The notes: a model not told the origin generated them from the sequence alone. Positions 9,256 through 21,849 are shown, counted from the first letter of the stretch. The stretch is DNA of 64,000 nt from an uncultured Marinobacter sp. (GCF_947488835.1 NZ_CANLBK010000003.1:186001-250000); one strand, 5' to 3'. Translations and numbers: made by a program.

Positions 9256-10490
9256 TGAACCGGGCTCCCGTCGCTGGCCACGTCTACTTTAAGGCCAGTG
9301 AGGGCATTGGGAAGATGGGTAATAATCAGCTGAGCGCCAGGCTTGAGCGCTTCACCGGCAACCAGAAGACGCCGCTCACCATTGGCAGAGAGCGCTTCGC
9401 CTACCCGTTCAACAGACACACGCTGCATGCGGTTATCGTCTGCCATCAGGTACACATTGTTGGCGCCATACAAGGCACTGAACGGAATGGCCACAGCCTG
9501 GCTGCGCTCTGGCCGCTCAAGGATAACGGGTAACAGGGCGCCAGGCCGCAAGCCCGCTGAATCTCCCGCCAGTGCGAGGATTGCTTCGGTTCCGGCAGGG
9601 TCGCTAATTCCGGCGAAGCGCTCCAGCCGGAAGCGAATCTCGCGCTGATCGCTGTAGGCAAAAAGGTCTCTACCCTCCGCCAATGCACCCATCAGCTCCG
9701 CCCGATACAGGTCAGGCACTCGGGCCCGGAGCTCCAGACCCTCTATTGCATACACGGAGAGCAGTTTCTGGTTTTTCGATACCTGGTCGCCCAGAGCCAC
9801 CTGAACATCTGTGACAACACCGTCAAACGGGGCCACAACCCGGGAGCGCTCGGCATCCCGCTGCGTGGTCGCAAGCGTGGCTTCTGCCTGTGCAAGCCTG
9901 GCCTCCAGGCTTTGCAGCCGCGCCGGGTGTTCGTCTATGGCGCGCTGGCGAATGCTGGCAGTTAACTCAGCCCTGGCGGCGCCGTCCGTTACGCTCTCCA
10001 GGTTCTCTCGGGAGGCAAGGTTGCGGTCTACCAGCGAACGCGTACGCTCCAACTGTCGGTGGGCATTCGCTAGGATGGCCTGCTCGCTTTTGAGCGCAGC
10101 CTGATCATTGCTGTAGCGCACCTGTTCCGCGCGAATCTGTGCCTCAAGGTCGGCCACCTGCGCTTTCGCCTGGGCCAGCACAGGCTCTACATCCTGAGCG
10201 TCCAGAGCCACCAGCAAGTCACCGGCGTTCACTCGCTGCCCTTCTGCCACGGACCGCTCTGATATGCGGCCAGCCATAGCAGCAACCACCAGCATCTGCT
10301 CCGGGGCGACTACTTCGCCGTACAAAGGCAGCACGGGCGTGTGCAGGGTTGGTTCAACCACTTGAACCTGCACCCGCCAGCTTCGCTCAGTTGCAGAAAC
10401 CTGGGCGGGCTCCGGACGGGTCATTTTCAAAAACAGGAAGCCCAAAACTCCGGCGGCGAGAATAATTACGGGTATAAATCGTTTGGACAT
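9252..10490 (-). CDS. Membrane-fusion (periplasmic adaptor) protein of the RND pump
   Basis: 412-residue HlyD/AcrA-type adaptor. An N-terminal hydrophobic segment (VIILAAGVLGFLFL) anchors it or serves as a leader; no lipobox cysteine is visible. A lipoyl half-motif occurs at ISERSVAEGQRVNAGDLLVA (about residues 75-95), then an alpha-helical hairpin rich in Ala, Gln and Glu (about 100-210), then the second lipoyl half at VVAPFDGVVTDVQVALGDQV (about 220-240), followed by beta-barrel and membrane-proximal domains. It is the first gene of the five-gene operon, so the promoter should lie in 10491-10622, a divergent interval shared with the K+ channel gene. Confidence 0.92.
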   Translation of the reverse strand: MSKRFIPVIILAAGVLGFLFLKMTRPEPAQVSATERSWRVQVQVVEPTLHTPVLPLYGEVVAPEQMLVVAAMAGRISERSVAEGQRVNAGDLLVALDAQDVEPVLAQAKAQVADLEAQIRAEQVRYSNDQAALKSEQAILANAHRQLERTRSLVDRNLASRENLESVTDGAARAELTASIRQRAIDEHPARLQSLEARLAQAEATLATTQRDAERSRVVAPFDGVVTDVQVALGDQVSKNQKLLSVYAIEGLELRARVPDLYRAELMGALAEGRDLFAYSDQREIRFRLERFAGISDPAGTEAILALAGDSAGLRPGALLPVILERPERSQAVAIPFSALYGANNVYLMADDNRMQRVSVERVGEALSANGERRLLVAGEALKPGAQLIITHLPNALTGLKVDVASDGSPVQ

Positions 10491-10622
10491 AGCGTGTGGG
10501 CCAGCTAAGGTAAATAAAGCTCCGCCACAAGACGGGAACGAGTAACGAGATGCCTCTGAAAGACACCTCCGGATTGCTATAAACGAATTGCTATAAAAAG
10601 TACCTTCAGGAGTTCTATACGT

Positions 10623-11072
10623 TTGTTCTCAGAAGATTATGCCAACCTGCTCAGTGCCACAATCATCAACGCCTTCATTGTAGTGGTTGTGGTGTTTATG
10701 CACCGCGAGGCGCTTGTGCGGCTGAGCGCCTTACTGAAAATAATGCACAGCCAACACCATCTGCGCCTGGTCACTGCCGTTCTGGGTGTGTTGCTGGCCC
10801 ACACAGCACAGGTGTGGGTGTTTGCAGCAGCCTATTTTTTCATGCACCACGCCGATACATGGGGCACGCTGGAAGGCAACTTCAACGGCAGCTTTCTCGA
10901 CTGCGTTTACTTTTCTTTCAGCACCTTCACCACCGTTGGCTATGGTGATATCGAACCCTTGGGCGCACTGCGTTTTCTGACCGGAATCGAAGGGCTCACA
11001 GGGTTGGTACTAATTACCTGGAGCGCTTCGTTCCTGTTTATGAAAATGCAGCGTTACTGGGCGGGCAGCTAA
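10623..11072 (+). CDS. Small potassium channel (two-pore-helix type ion channel)
   Basis: 149-residue membrane protein with the K+ selectivity filter T-V-G-Y-G-D at residues 104-109 (TFTTVGYGDIEP). Hydrophobic segments lie at about 10-27, 48-72, 90-102 (pore helix region) and 118-137, so it has one more N-terminal helix than a minimal KcsA pore and no cytoplasmic RCK domain. The start is TTG at 10623; AGGAG at 10608-10612 supports it, ten bases upstream. It is transcribed divergently from the efflux operon. Likely a monovalent cation channel; gating signal unknown. Confidence 0.85.
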   Translation: MFSEDYANLLSATIINAFIVVVVVFMHREALVRLSALLKIMHSQHHLRLVTAVLGVLLAHTAQVWVFAAAYFFMHHADTWGTLEGNFNGSFLDCVYFSFSTFTTVGYGDIEPLGALRFLTGIEGLTGLVLITWSASFLFMKMQRYWAGS

Positions 11073-11163
11073 CCTTTCAACCCACTCGTACCCGTTATCC
11101 GCCTGCACAATTCAAGCATAGCCCGAAACACCGGCAACGTTTCAGCCCCGGGCTCTTGAGAAT

Positions 11164-11200
11164 AAAAAAACCCCACGCTGGGAGTTTATCCTGCATGGGG
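11164..11200 (-). terminator. Intrinsic terminator of the copper receptor gene
   Basis: Read on the minus strand, CCCCATGC and GCGTGGGG (11200-11193 and 11178-11171) pair as an eight-base stem with one G-T wobble around a 14-base loop, and a run of seven T follows (11170-11164). It lies about 50 bases past the receptor stop codon. Confidence 0.85.
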
Positions 11201-11250
11201 CAAAGTGTTACCCGCCGGCTATGAGTAGCGGGCAACCGCCATTGCAAGGT

Positions 11251-14863
<3,613 letters not shown>

Positions 14864-14879
14864 TTATGGAGTAAGGCTC

Positions 14880-17456
14880 TTGAGCGGGAACGGCGGAAAC
14901 TCACAGGATAACAGCCGGGTTTCCACCGGCCTCCCGGGGCTGGATGACGTTCTTGATGGCCTGAGAATTGGCGATAATGTGGTCTGGAGAGTCAGCGATC
15001 TGGACGACTACCGCCGATTCGTTACTCCATTTATCGAGTCTGCGGCGTCCGCCGGGCGCCGTATCATTTATCTGCGTTTTGGCCAGCATCCCCCGCTGGT
15101 TTCTGCAAACGCCAACATCCACACCGAAAACGTCGATGCTCTGGATGGCTTTGAAGCTTTCACCGGTAGAGTATGGCGCCTGATTGAAGAACATGGGCGC
15201 GGCGCATTCTATGTGTGCGATTGCCTGAGCGATCTGCTCAACGCCTGGGCCACCGACGCCATGGTAGGCAATTTTTTCCGGGTGGTTTGCCCCTTCCTCT
15301 TCGAACTGGATACCGTCGCCTGGTTTGCTCTTTACCCGGATCGGCACTCCCGCACCACACTGGATCGCATCCGGCAGACAACCCAGGTAATGGTGGATGT
15401 GCACCGTTTGGAGGACGATGTACAGATCCAGCCGATCAAAGCCTGGTGTCGCCAATCCCCCACCATGTTTCTGCCACACCGAGAGCGCGATGGTCGTTTT
15501 CTGCCTGTCTCTGACAGCAGCGATGCCACCCGGCTACAAGCCGGTCTGGAAGTGGCGCAGCTACATCGGCAACCGCTTCTGGATTACTGGGATCGTCTGT
15601 TCATGCAGGTTACCAGTGCCATGCAAGATGATAATCAAGATCAGGCTGCCGCTATTCACGAACGCGTGCTGAATGTACTGATCAGCCGGGATTCGCGCAT
15701 ATTGGATTTGGCCAGAAACTATCTGAACCTTGAGGACCTGCTCGCAATACGCGCACGAATGATCGGCAGCGGGTACATCGGCGGAAAGGCTGCCGGCATG
15801 TTGATCGCGCGCAGCATCCTGCTCACCAATCAGCCCGATATCTGGCAGGAAAGTCTGGAACCCCACGATTCCCGTTATCTTGGCTCAGACGCCTACTATG
15901 CCTTTCTCGTACACAATGGGTTGTGGCCAGCAATCATGCGCCAGCGCGCACCCGAGGGGTACTTCAGTGAAGCGGCGACATTGCGCCAGGGCTTACTGGA
16001 AGGCGAATTCCCACCGGAAATCCGGAGTGAACTGGAACGGCTGCTGGATCATTACGGGCAATATCCCATTCTGGTGCGCTCAAGCAGCCTGCAGGAAGAT
16101 GGTTTTGGCAACGCCTTTGCCGGCAAATACGACAGCGTTTTTGTGATCAATCAGGGCGCTCCAGAGCATCGGCTTGGCGCTCTGGAGGACGCCATTCGCC
16201 AGGTTTATGCCTCTACCATGAGCGACGATGCCTTGGTATACCGCAAGCAACGCGGTCTCGACCAGCGGGAAGAACCCATGGCGCTGCTGATCCAGCGAGT
16301 CAATGGTCGCTTCCATGGCCGCTACTACATGCCAGATGCCGCGGGCGTTGGTGTTTCTCGCAATACCTTTGCCTGGGATACCGATATGGACCCGGCTGCT
16401 GGCATGGTTCGGCTGGTTATGGGGCTGGGCACCCGTGCCGTTGATCGGATTGAAGGCGACCACGCTTGCGTGATGGCGCTGGATTACCCTCGCCGCCAGC
16501 CCTTCCGCAATCAGGATGAAAGCTACAAGTTCTCCCAGCATCTACTGGATGTACTGGATCTGCGAGAAGGCGAATTAGCCACCCGCCCGTTAAGCCAGCT
16601 CACACAGGAGGTTTCCGACCTGCCGTTGAGCCACTTGGGTGAAATAGACCAGCTCGCCAGCAGGCGAGCTCGGGAGCTGAATTTGCCAACACCGGTATGG
16701 CGCCTGACCTTTCAACCCCTGGTACGCAATGGTCTTTTCGTGGACCGCCTCTCCAGCTTGTTGAAAACCCTCGAAGCAGGCTATAACCACCCGGTGGACG
16801 TGGAATTCACCCTGCATCTGAACACTGCCGGAGAACCGGCCTTTAACCTGGTGCAATGCAGGCCGCTGGCAACCATCGGCGAAACCACGGCCGTTGCAAT
16901 ACCCGAGGAAATACCGGCACAGAATCTTCTGTTCCGCACCCTGGGACACTTTATGGGGGGCAATATCAACCTGGGAATCCAGCGCGTTATCCGGGTGGAT
17001 GCTGCCGTTTATAAACAGCTCAGCGTGAGCCAACGCTACGAAGTTGCCAACCGGGTAGGCGAGCAGGTGCGCATGAACAATAGTAAAACCATGCTGATTG
17101 GCCCGGGCCGGTGGGGCACCAGCAGCCCCGAACTGGGCGTGCCAGTTCGTTTTGCGGACATTGCGGGCGTGGCCGTGCTGGTTGAAGTGGCAGAAATGGA
17201 CGGCGATATGGTGCCGGATCTTTCTTACGGCTCACATTTTTTTCAGGACCTGGTAGAAGCCGGTATCGCCTACGCGGCTCTTTTCCCCAATGGCCGGAAC
17301 AGTGTTTATCAACCAGACCGACTCCGCGGCACAAACACACACAGGCAGGGGGTCTCACCTGAGGCCGCGATTCAGAGCTTTGACCTACGCGAGAATCCGC
17401 TGCAGCTGACCGGCGACGTGATCAGCCAGGACCTGGCCTGTTACTACCCGGTTTGA
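14880..17456 (+). CDS. Fusion of degenerate KaiC-like domain with PEP/pyruvate-binding (PPDK N-terminal) domain
   Basis: 858 residues, TTG start at 14880 with GGAGTAAGG just upstream. The N-terminal 230 residues resemble a KaiC/RAD55 module: STGLPGLDDVLDGL is where KaiC has its opening motif, and FYVCDCLSDLL near residue 110 resembles the Walker B region. The P-loop is gone; GDNVVWRVSDLDD stands where G-x-x-G-x-G-K-T should be. From about 290 a PPDK-type ATP-grasp follows: GGKAAGM near 300, VRSSSLQEDGFGNAFAGKYD near 398, and VEFTLHLN...LVQCRPL near 640-662. The C terminus has a PGRWGTSSPELG motif near 741. There is no phosphohistidine swivel and no PEP/pyruvate barrel, so it is not a PpsA or PpdK. 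The reaction is unknown. Confidence 0.8.
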   Translation: MSGNGGNSQDNSRVSTGLPGLDDVLDGLRIGDNVVWRVSDLDDYRRFVTPFIESAASAGRRIIYLRFGQHPPLVSANANIHTENVDALDGFEAFTGRVWRLIEEHGRGAFYVCDCLSDLLNAWATDAMVGNFFRVVCPFLFELDTVAWFALYPDRHSRTTLDRIRQTTQVMVDVHRLEDDVQIQPIKAWCRQSPTMFLPHRERDGRFLPVSDSSDATRLQAGLEVAQLHRQPLLDYWDRLFMQVTSAMQDDNQDQAAAIHERVLNVLISRDSRILDLARNYLNLEDLLAIRARMIGSGYIGGKAAGMLIARSILLTNQPDIWQESLEPHDSRYLGSDAYYAFLVHNGLWPAIMRQRAPEGYFSEAATLRQGLLEGEFPPEIRSELERLLDHYGQYPILVRSSSLQEDGFGNAFAGKYDSVFVINQGAPEHRLGALEDAIRQVYASTMSDDALVYRKQRGLDQREEPMALLIQRVNGRFHGRYYMPDAAGVGVSRNTFAWDTDMDPAAGMVRLVMGLGTRAVDRIEGDHACVMALDYPRRQPFRNQDESYKFSQHLLDVLDLREGELATRPLSQLTQEVSDLPLSHLGEIDQLASRRARELNLPTPVWRLTFQPLVRNGLFVDRLSSLLKTLEAGYNHPVDVEFTLHLNTAGEPAFNLVQCRPLATIGETTAVAIPEEIPAQNLLFRTLGHFMGGNINLGIQRVIRVDAAVYKQLSVSQRYEVANRVGEQVRMNNSKTMLIGPGRWGTSSPELGVPVRFADIAGVAVLVEVAEMDGDMVPDLSYGSHFFQDLVEAGIAYAALFPNGRNSVYQPDRLRGTNTHRQGVSPEAAIQSFDLRENPLQLTGDVISQDLACYYPV

Positions 17457-17530
17457 TACCTATCAACTATTTTAACAAAAGCACCTGACCGCAGCCCCGC
17501 TGCCCACCCGGCCCTGCTAGAATCCAGCGC

Positions 17531-18796
17531 ATGGAATGGCTCACGCACTCTCAAACCGGTTTTCAACAAGCTGCCCGCTACCTGCTGGGCATGCGTTTGG
17601 CCGTTGCCGGTCTTCAGCTTGTAGCGCTGGCGGTAGCAGAGACCGTTATTGCCCTGGCGTACGGGGCAGAAGCGCTCATACTGTGCCTGTTTTATGGGGT
17701 TCTCGCGGTTCTTGGCTGGCTTTGGTTTACTCGTCGGCCACCGCAATCCGCCATCAGTGTCAGCGCTGGCCTTGCTCTTGACCTGGTTTTGATTGGCGGA
17801 TGGCTTTTCCTCACCGGCGGCTACACCAATCCTCTTGTGTCCCTGTTACTGCTGCCTATAGCGGTCGCGATCATTCTGGTTCCCCTGAGCCAGAGCATGG
17901 CCCTGACCCTGGCCGGAATCGCCGTTTATACGACTCTGATTATCTGGCACACCCCCATTACCCATGAACATCACGATGCCAATCTGGCCCAACTGCACCT
18001 CGCGGGTATGTGGGTGACCTTCGCCATGACGGCTGCAATTCTGCTATTGGTGGTTGGCGCTCTGGCACGGCGGCTAGGCCAGCAACAGCAGCAGCTTTCA
18101 AGCATCCGGGAAACGCGCCTGCGCGATGAACAGATCATCTCCATGGGGCTTTCTGCAGCCGCCGTTGCCCATCGCCTCGGCACCCCTTTAAACACCATGA
18201 CCCTGTTGGTCGACGAGATCCGTTCCGCTTTCCCCGACCCGAGTCTTGCGGATGACTTGAGGCTGATGGAGAAACAACTCGTTCTTTGCAGTGAACATCT
18301 TCAGCAACTTTCCAGCGCGGCAGTACAGGCAAAAACTGCTCAGCTGGAAACGCTTACGGCCAAGGATTGGATCGCACGGCTGAAAGAGTCAGCAACGCTC
18401 TTATGGCCTGCTGCACCCATCGACTGGCCCGGGGTGGTTCCGGATTGCCAGGTAGCGGTGGATGCCACCCTGGATCAGGCCATTTTGAACCTGTTGGCAA
18501 ACGCGCTAACCGCCAGCCCATCCTGGGTTGCCGTTAGTGTTCATTGCGCTGAAAACAACCGGATTGAAATGGTGGTGGAAGACCACGGCGACGGCCTGGA
18601 AGATGACTTTCAGAAAAGCCTGGGCGAACAGATTGTTGGCTCGGAAAATGGCATGGGCGTCGGCCTCTTTCTTACCAACGCAACCATCCAGCGCCTGGGA
18701 GGCACGCTGAAGGCCCGCGTTGACCAGCAAGGAACAACCATGGTCATCGACCTGCCTGCAGCCGAGACAGCAGGAGTAGCACGTGACCACCAATAA
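17531..18796 (+). CDS. regB: RegB/PrrB-type redox-sensing histidine kinase
   Basis: 421-residue membrane sensor kinase. About six hydrophobic segments occupy residues 15-180; between them GGYTNPLVSLLLLP (from about residue 96) matches the quinone-binding box of RegB. The H-box is VAHRLGTPLNTM with the phosphorylated His214; the RLGTPL form is characteristic of the RegB/ActS group. The ATPase part has N-box NLLANAL, G1 EDHGDGL and G2 GMGVGLFLTN. The stop overlaps the regA start by 14 bases. RegB/RegA systems respond to respiratory redox state and control energy and nitrogen or sulfur metabolism; which targets apply here cannot be seen. Confidence 0.85.
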   Translation: MEWLTHSQTGFQQAARYLLGMRLAVAGLQLVALAVAETVIALAYGAEALILCLFYGVLAVLGWLWFTRRPPQSAISVSAGLALDLVLIGGWLFLTGGYTNPLVSLLLLPIAVAIILVPLSQSMALTLAGIAVYTTLIIWHTPITHEHHDANLAQLHLAGMWVTFAMTAAILLLVVGALARRLGQQQQQLSSIRETRLRDEQIISMGLSAAAVAHRLGTPLNTMTLLVDEIRSAFPDPSLADDLRLMEKQLVLCSEHLQQLSSAAVQAKTAQLETLTAKDWIARLKESATLLWPAAPIDWPGVVPDCQVAVDATLDQAILNLLANALTASPSWVAVSVHCAENNRIEMVVEDHGDGLEDDFQKSLGEQIVGSENGMGVGLFLTNATIQRLGGTLKARVDQQGTTMVIDLPAAETAGVARDHQ

Positions 18797-19316
18797 AACC
18801 TGGTTACTTATTGACGATGACACAGCGTTTCTGGAGGTGCTTCAGCGCGCCCTGAAGCGCCAAGGCATTGAAGCTGCTATAGCCACCTCCCAGGCCGAAG
18901 CACTTGGCACTCTGAGTACACAAAGCTTCAGCCGGTGTGTGCTGGATCTGAATCTTGCCGGCGAGAGCGGCCTGCAACTTCTGCCCGAACTGCTTCACCG
19001 ACAGCCTGATCTGGACGTTCTGGTACTCACGGGGTACGGCAGTATTGCCACAGCGGTTGAGGCCATGCGCCGCGGAGCAATCAACTATTTATGCAAGCCG
19101 GTTACCGTTAGTCAGCTCATTAGCGGCTTTGACGCTCTGGCAATCACACCGGAGCTCCGCCCCGAACCACCTTCGGTGGAAGAAATGGAATGGGAGCACA
19201 TTCAGCGGGTACTCAATGAGCACGAAGGTAATGTATCCGCCACCGCCAGGGCTTTGAACATGCACCGGAGAACCCTGCAACGCAAACTGCAAAAGCACTC
19301 TCGCTGGCGCAATTGA
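18783..19316 (+). CDS. regA: RegA/PrrA-type response regulator
   Basis: 177-residue regulator with a receiver domain and a Fis-type helix-turn-helix, and no sigma-54 domain, as in RegA/PrrA/ActR. Acidic residues are at Asp11-Asp13, the phospho-acceptor is Asp55 in CVLDLNLAGESG, and KPVT carries the conserved Lys. The C-terminal HTH is EGNVSATARALNMHRRTLQR. The start is GTG at 18783, supported by AGGAG six bases upstream and lying inside the end of regB, so the two are translationally coupled. The gene converges with the CbiM-like gene 60 bases on; no terminator is obvious between them. Confidence 0.87.
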   Translation: MTTNKTWLLIDDDTAFLEVLQRALKRQGIEAAIATSQAEALGTLSTQSFSRCVLDLNLAGESGLQLLPELLHRQPDLDVLVLTGYGSIATAVEAMRRGAINYLCKPVTVSQLISGFDALAITPELRPEPPSVEEMEWEHIQRVLNEHEGNVSATARALNMHRRTLQRKLQKHSRWRN

Positions 19317-19375
19317 AATATCGCGCGCAATAGCGAATCGGGCTGGTAACTCTAAACATCCCTGGCGCGGATTAC

Positions 19376-20035
19376 CTATCGATAGCGTCGCTGATCCAGC
19401 GTTGTAAGCCTGTCCGGGTGAAACACCATCATGCCGGTTACAACCGCACCATTCACAAAGCCCTCTGGAACCATGAATAGAGGGAGGTAGCGCAGGTAAC
19501 CGTGAACCAGCTCTGAAAACTCATAGACTCCGCTGGCCCAGAGCATAGCGCACATCATTACACCAGCAGCGGCCACCGAAATACCCGCCCCGAAAAAGCC
19601 ACAAAAAAAGATGTAAGCAAAAAAATTACTGAAATCCCGATGCCTTTCCCAAAGCATGATGGCCTGGGTGACGAGAGCGGGAATCATAACGGTCACCAAG
19701 CCGTTGGCGGCAAACATCACGAGTGGCTCACGGCCCGTTATCACGGTAATAACCAAGGCCAAAAGCCCGGCGAGTACGGCCAGCCCCCAGCCCAGCATCA
19801 AGGTGACGACTGTGATACCAAAGATGTGGATCGCCAGCCCGGGATAGATCCCCGCTCGCAGTTGCCAGATAAAGCCCAGCGCCACTGCCGCTCCAAAAAA
19901 GGAATGTTGCAGCGCATTGTCGGAGCGCAACGCACGCCAACGCACCGAACGGGCCGCCTGAAGCAGAATCAGCAGGAACGCGGCCAGTGTTAGATACCAC
20001 AGCCCGGTTGAGAGCAGGTTATCGGTCATCCCCAT
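19376..20035 (-). CDS. Orphan CbiM-like (ECF transporter S-component/permease) membrane protein
   Basis: 219 residues, almost entirely hydrophobic with six or more membrane segments. MVPEGFVNGAVVTG near residue 190 and the GxxxxLAGLLALVITVITG region resemble the CbiM family of cobalt/nickel ECF transporters. CbiM normally starts with a Met-His pair that helps bind the metal at the N terminus; here an extra helix and an Arg-rich loop precede the conserved part and no such His is present. No CbiN, CbiQ or CbiO partner is in the window. A second in-frame ATG is at 20029. The substrate is uncertain; metal uptake is possible but not shown. Confidence 0.7.
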   Translation of the reverse strand: MGMTDNLLSTGLWYLTLAAFLLILLQAARSVRWRALRSDNALQHSFFGAAVALGFIWQLRAGIYPGLAIHIFGITVVTLMLGWGLAVLAGLLALVITVITGREPLVMFAANGLVTVMIPALVTQAIMLWERHRDFSNFFAYIFFCGFFGAGISVAAAGVMMCAMLWASGVYEFSELVHGYLRYLPLFMVPEGFVNGAVVTGMMVFHPDRLTTLDQRRYR

Positions 20036-20111
20036 AGTGAAGCACGCCTACAATAGCTCGGAACATGCCCAATAATAACGGCCGAACCCACCCGACAGCT
20101 AATGATCCAGG

Positions 20112-21842
20112 TTATCCGGACGCCGAATTAATGCAGCTATTGGTGAGAGACTGCCATGCTTCAAAGGTGCTGAGGAACACTTTTCCACCCAGATGAGACA
20201 GCAGCTGGGTGTCCTTGAGACGGTCCATTACTGGCCCTTTCACCTCAGAGAAGTGCAACCGCACACCTGCGTCTTTCAGACGCTCATTTATCGCCTCCAG
20301 GCTTTCCAGAGCAGACGCATCGATATGGCTGATTGCCGGGCACACCAGCACCAGATCTTTCGTCTCTGGCTTCCGAATGGCCAGCGCCATCACTGTTTCT
20401 TCAAGAAAGCGTGCATTGGCGAAATACAGACTTTCATCCACCCGCAGAAAGGTCACCTCCGGGCACAGTTCCACATCGTGACGAAGAACATTCCGGAAGT
20501 GCTCCGTACCCGGAACCAGTCCAACAACGGCGCTATGGGGGCGACTGGTTCGATAAAGATACAACCCCATAGACATCAACACACCTGCTGTAATGCCCGC
20601 CTCAACACTATGGGCAAGCGTCAGCAGAATGGTTGCGAGCATGGCGCCAAAATCGGCCCGGGAATAGCGCCAGGTGCGCTTCAGAGCAGGCAAATCGATC
20701 AACGAGGCGACAGCAACAATAATCGTTGCAGCCAGCGTGGCCTGCGGCAGATAAGCGATTGCAGGCGTCAGGAACAGGGTTGCCAATGCAATCCCGATTG
20801 CCGCATAGGCACCGGCAGCGGGAGTTTTTGCGCCTGCGTCAAAATTAACCACGGAGCGGGAGAAGCCACCGGTGACCGGCATGCCTCCAGAAAAGCCTGC
20901 GCCAAGGTTGGCGGTTCCCAGGCCAATCAACTCCTGGTCGGGATCAATACGCTGGCGCCGTTTAGCAGCCAGTGTCTGCCCCACAGACACTGACTCCACA
21001 AAGCCCACAATACTGATCAGCAAGGCACTGGCAGCCAACTGCTGCCAAAGTTCCCAATCCAGTGGTGGCATTGTCAGCTCGGGTAAGCCTGAAGGCACAA
21101 CGCCAACCAACCGAACGCCCTGAGCATCAAGCTGCAGGAGCCAGGCAACCAGTGTCGTGGCCACTACTGCGAGAATCGGAGCTGTTTTTGTAATGATGTC
21201 GGCGAGCCGTGTTTCCACACCAAAACGAACCAAAAGAGGCTTCAAATGTTTCCGGGAAAACATCAGAAACAGCAAGGCACCGGCACCAATTAACAGCGTG
21301 GGTATATTGGCCCCCCCGATCGACTGAATCAGGGACTGGGTAATCGTCAACAGGTTTTGCCCCGATGCCTGCACGCCGAAAATATGCTTGAGCTGACTGG
21401 CGGCGATCACAATGCCAGAGGCGGTGATAAAACCGGATATTACCGGGTGGCTGAGAAAGTTGGCGAGAAAACCGAGCCTGAGAATCCCCATCAGCGTGAG
21501 CATTAACCCGGAGATAACGGCAAGCAAAACCGCCCCCGCAAGATATTCCGGAGTTCCGGCTTCTGCCAGTGGCGCCAGTGCGGCGGCGGTCATCAAGGAG
21601 ACTACCGCCACCGGCCCCACCGACAGTGTGCGGCTTGTGCCGAAGATGGCGTAGATCATCAGCGGCAGAATGCTGGCGTACAGGCCTACGTGTGCAGGCA
21701 ATCCTGCCAGCAGGGCATAAGCCAGTGACTGCGGAATCAACATCACGGTTACAATAACCGCAGCCACCAGATCACTGGAAGCCTGGTTACGACCGTATTC
21801 GGGCGCCCACTGGAGAAAAGGCAGATAGCGTTTGAAGTTCAT
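20112..21842 (-). CDS. SulP-family anion permease with C-terminal STAS domain
   Basis: 576-residue inner-membrane transporter. The N-terminal half shows the SulP motif series, including VTVMLIPQSLAYALLAGLP near residues 33-51 and the GMPVTGGFSRSVVNFDAGAKT stretch near 315-335. A cytoplasmic STAS domain occupies about 445-560 (VLVCPAISHIDASALESLEA). Members move sulfate, bicarbonate or other anions with Na+ or H+. It starts seven bases after the persulfide dioxygenase stop on the same strand, so the pair is an operon; export of sulfite or uptake or exchange of sulfate would fit that partner, but the direction is an inference. Confidence 0.9.
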   Translation of the reverse strand: MNFKRYLPFLQWAPEYGRNQASSDLVAAVIVTVMLIPQSLAYALLAGLPAHVGLYASILPLMIYAIFGTSRTLSVGPVAVVSLMTAAALAPLAEAGTPEYLAGAVLLAVISGLMLTLMGILRLGFLANFLSHPVISGFITASGIVIAASQLKHIFGVQASGQNLLTITQSLIQSIGGANIPTLLIGAGALLFLMFSRKHLKPLLVRFGVETRLADIITKTAPILAVVATTLVAWLLQLDAQGVRLVGVVPSGLPELTMPPLDWELWQQLAASALLISIVGFVESVSVGQTLAAKRRQRIDPDQELIGLGTANLGAGFSGGMPVTGGFSRSVVNFDAGAKTPAAGAYAAIGIALATLFLTPAIAYLPQATLAATIIVAVASLIDLPALKRTWRYSRADFGAMLATILLTLAHSVEAGITAGVLMSMGLYLYRTSRPHSAVVGLVPGTEHFRNVLRHDVELCPEVTFLRVDESLYFANARFLEETVMALAIRKPETKDLVLVCPAISHIDASALESLEAINERLKDAGVRLHFSEVKGPVMDRLKDTQLLSHLGGKVFLSTFEAWQSLTNSCINSASG

Positions 21843-21849
21843 TCGGCAC

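Noticed and set aside
14880..17456. Phosphoenolpyruvate synthase PpsA
   Set aside because: Only the N-terminal PPDK domain is present; the phosphohistidine and PEP-barrel domains are missing.
19376..20035. CbiM-like protein as the cobalt importer of the B12 cluster
   Set aside because: It is about 6.6 kb from the nearest B12 gene, lacks the N-terminal His and has no CbiNQO partners, so linking it to B12 would be speculation.
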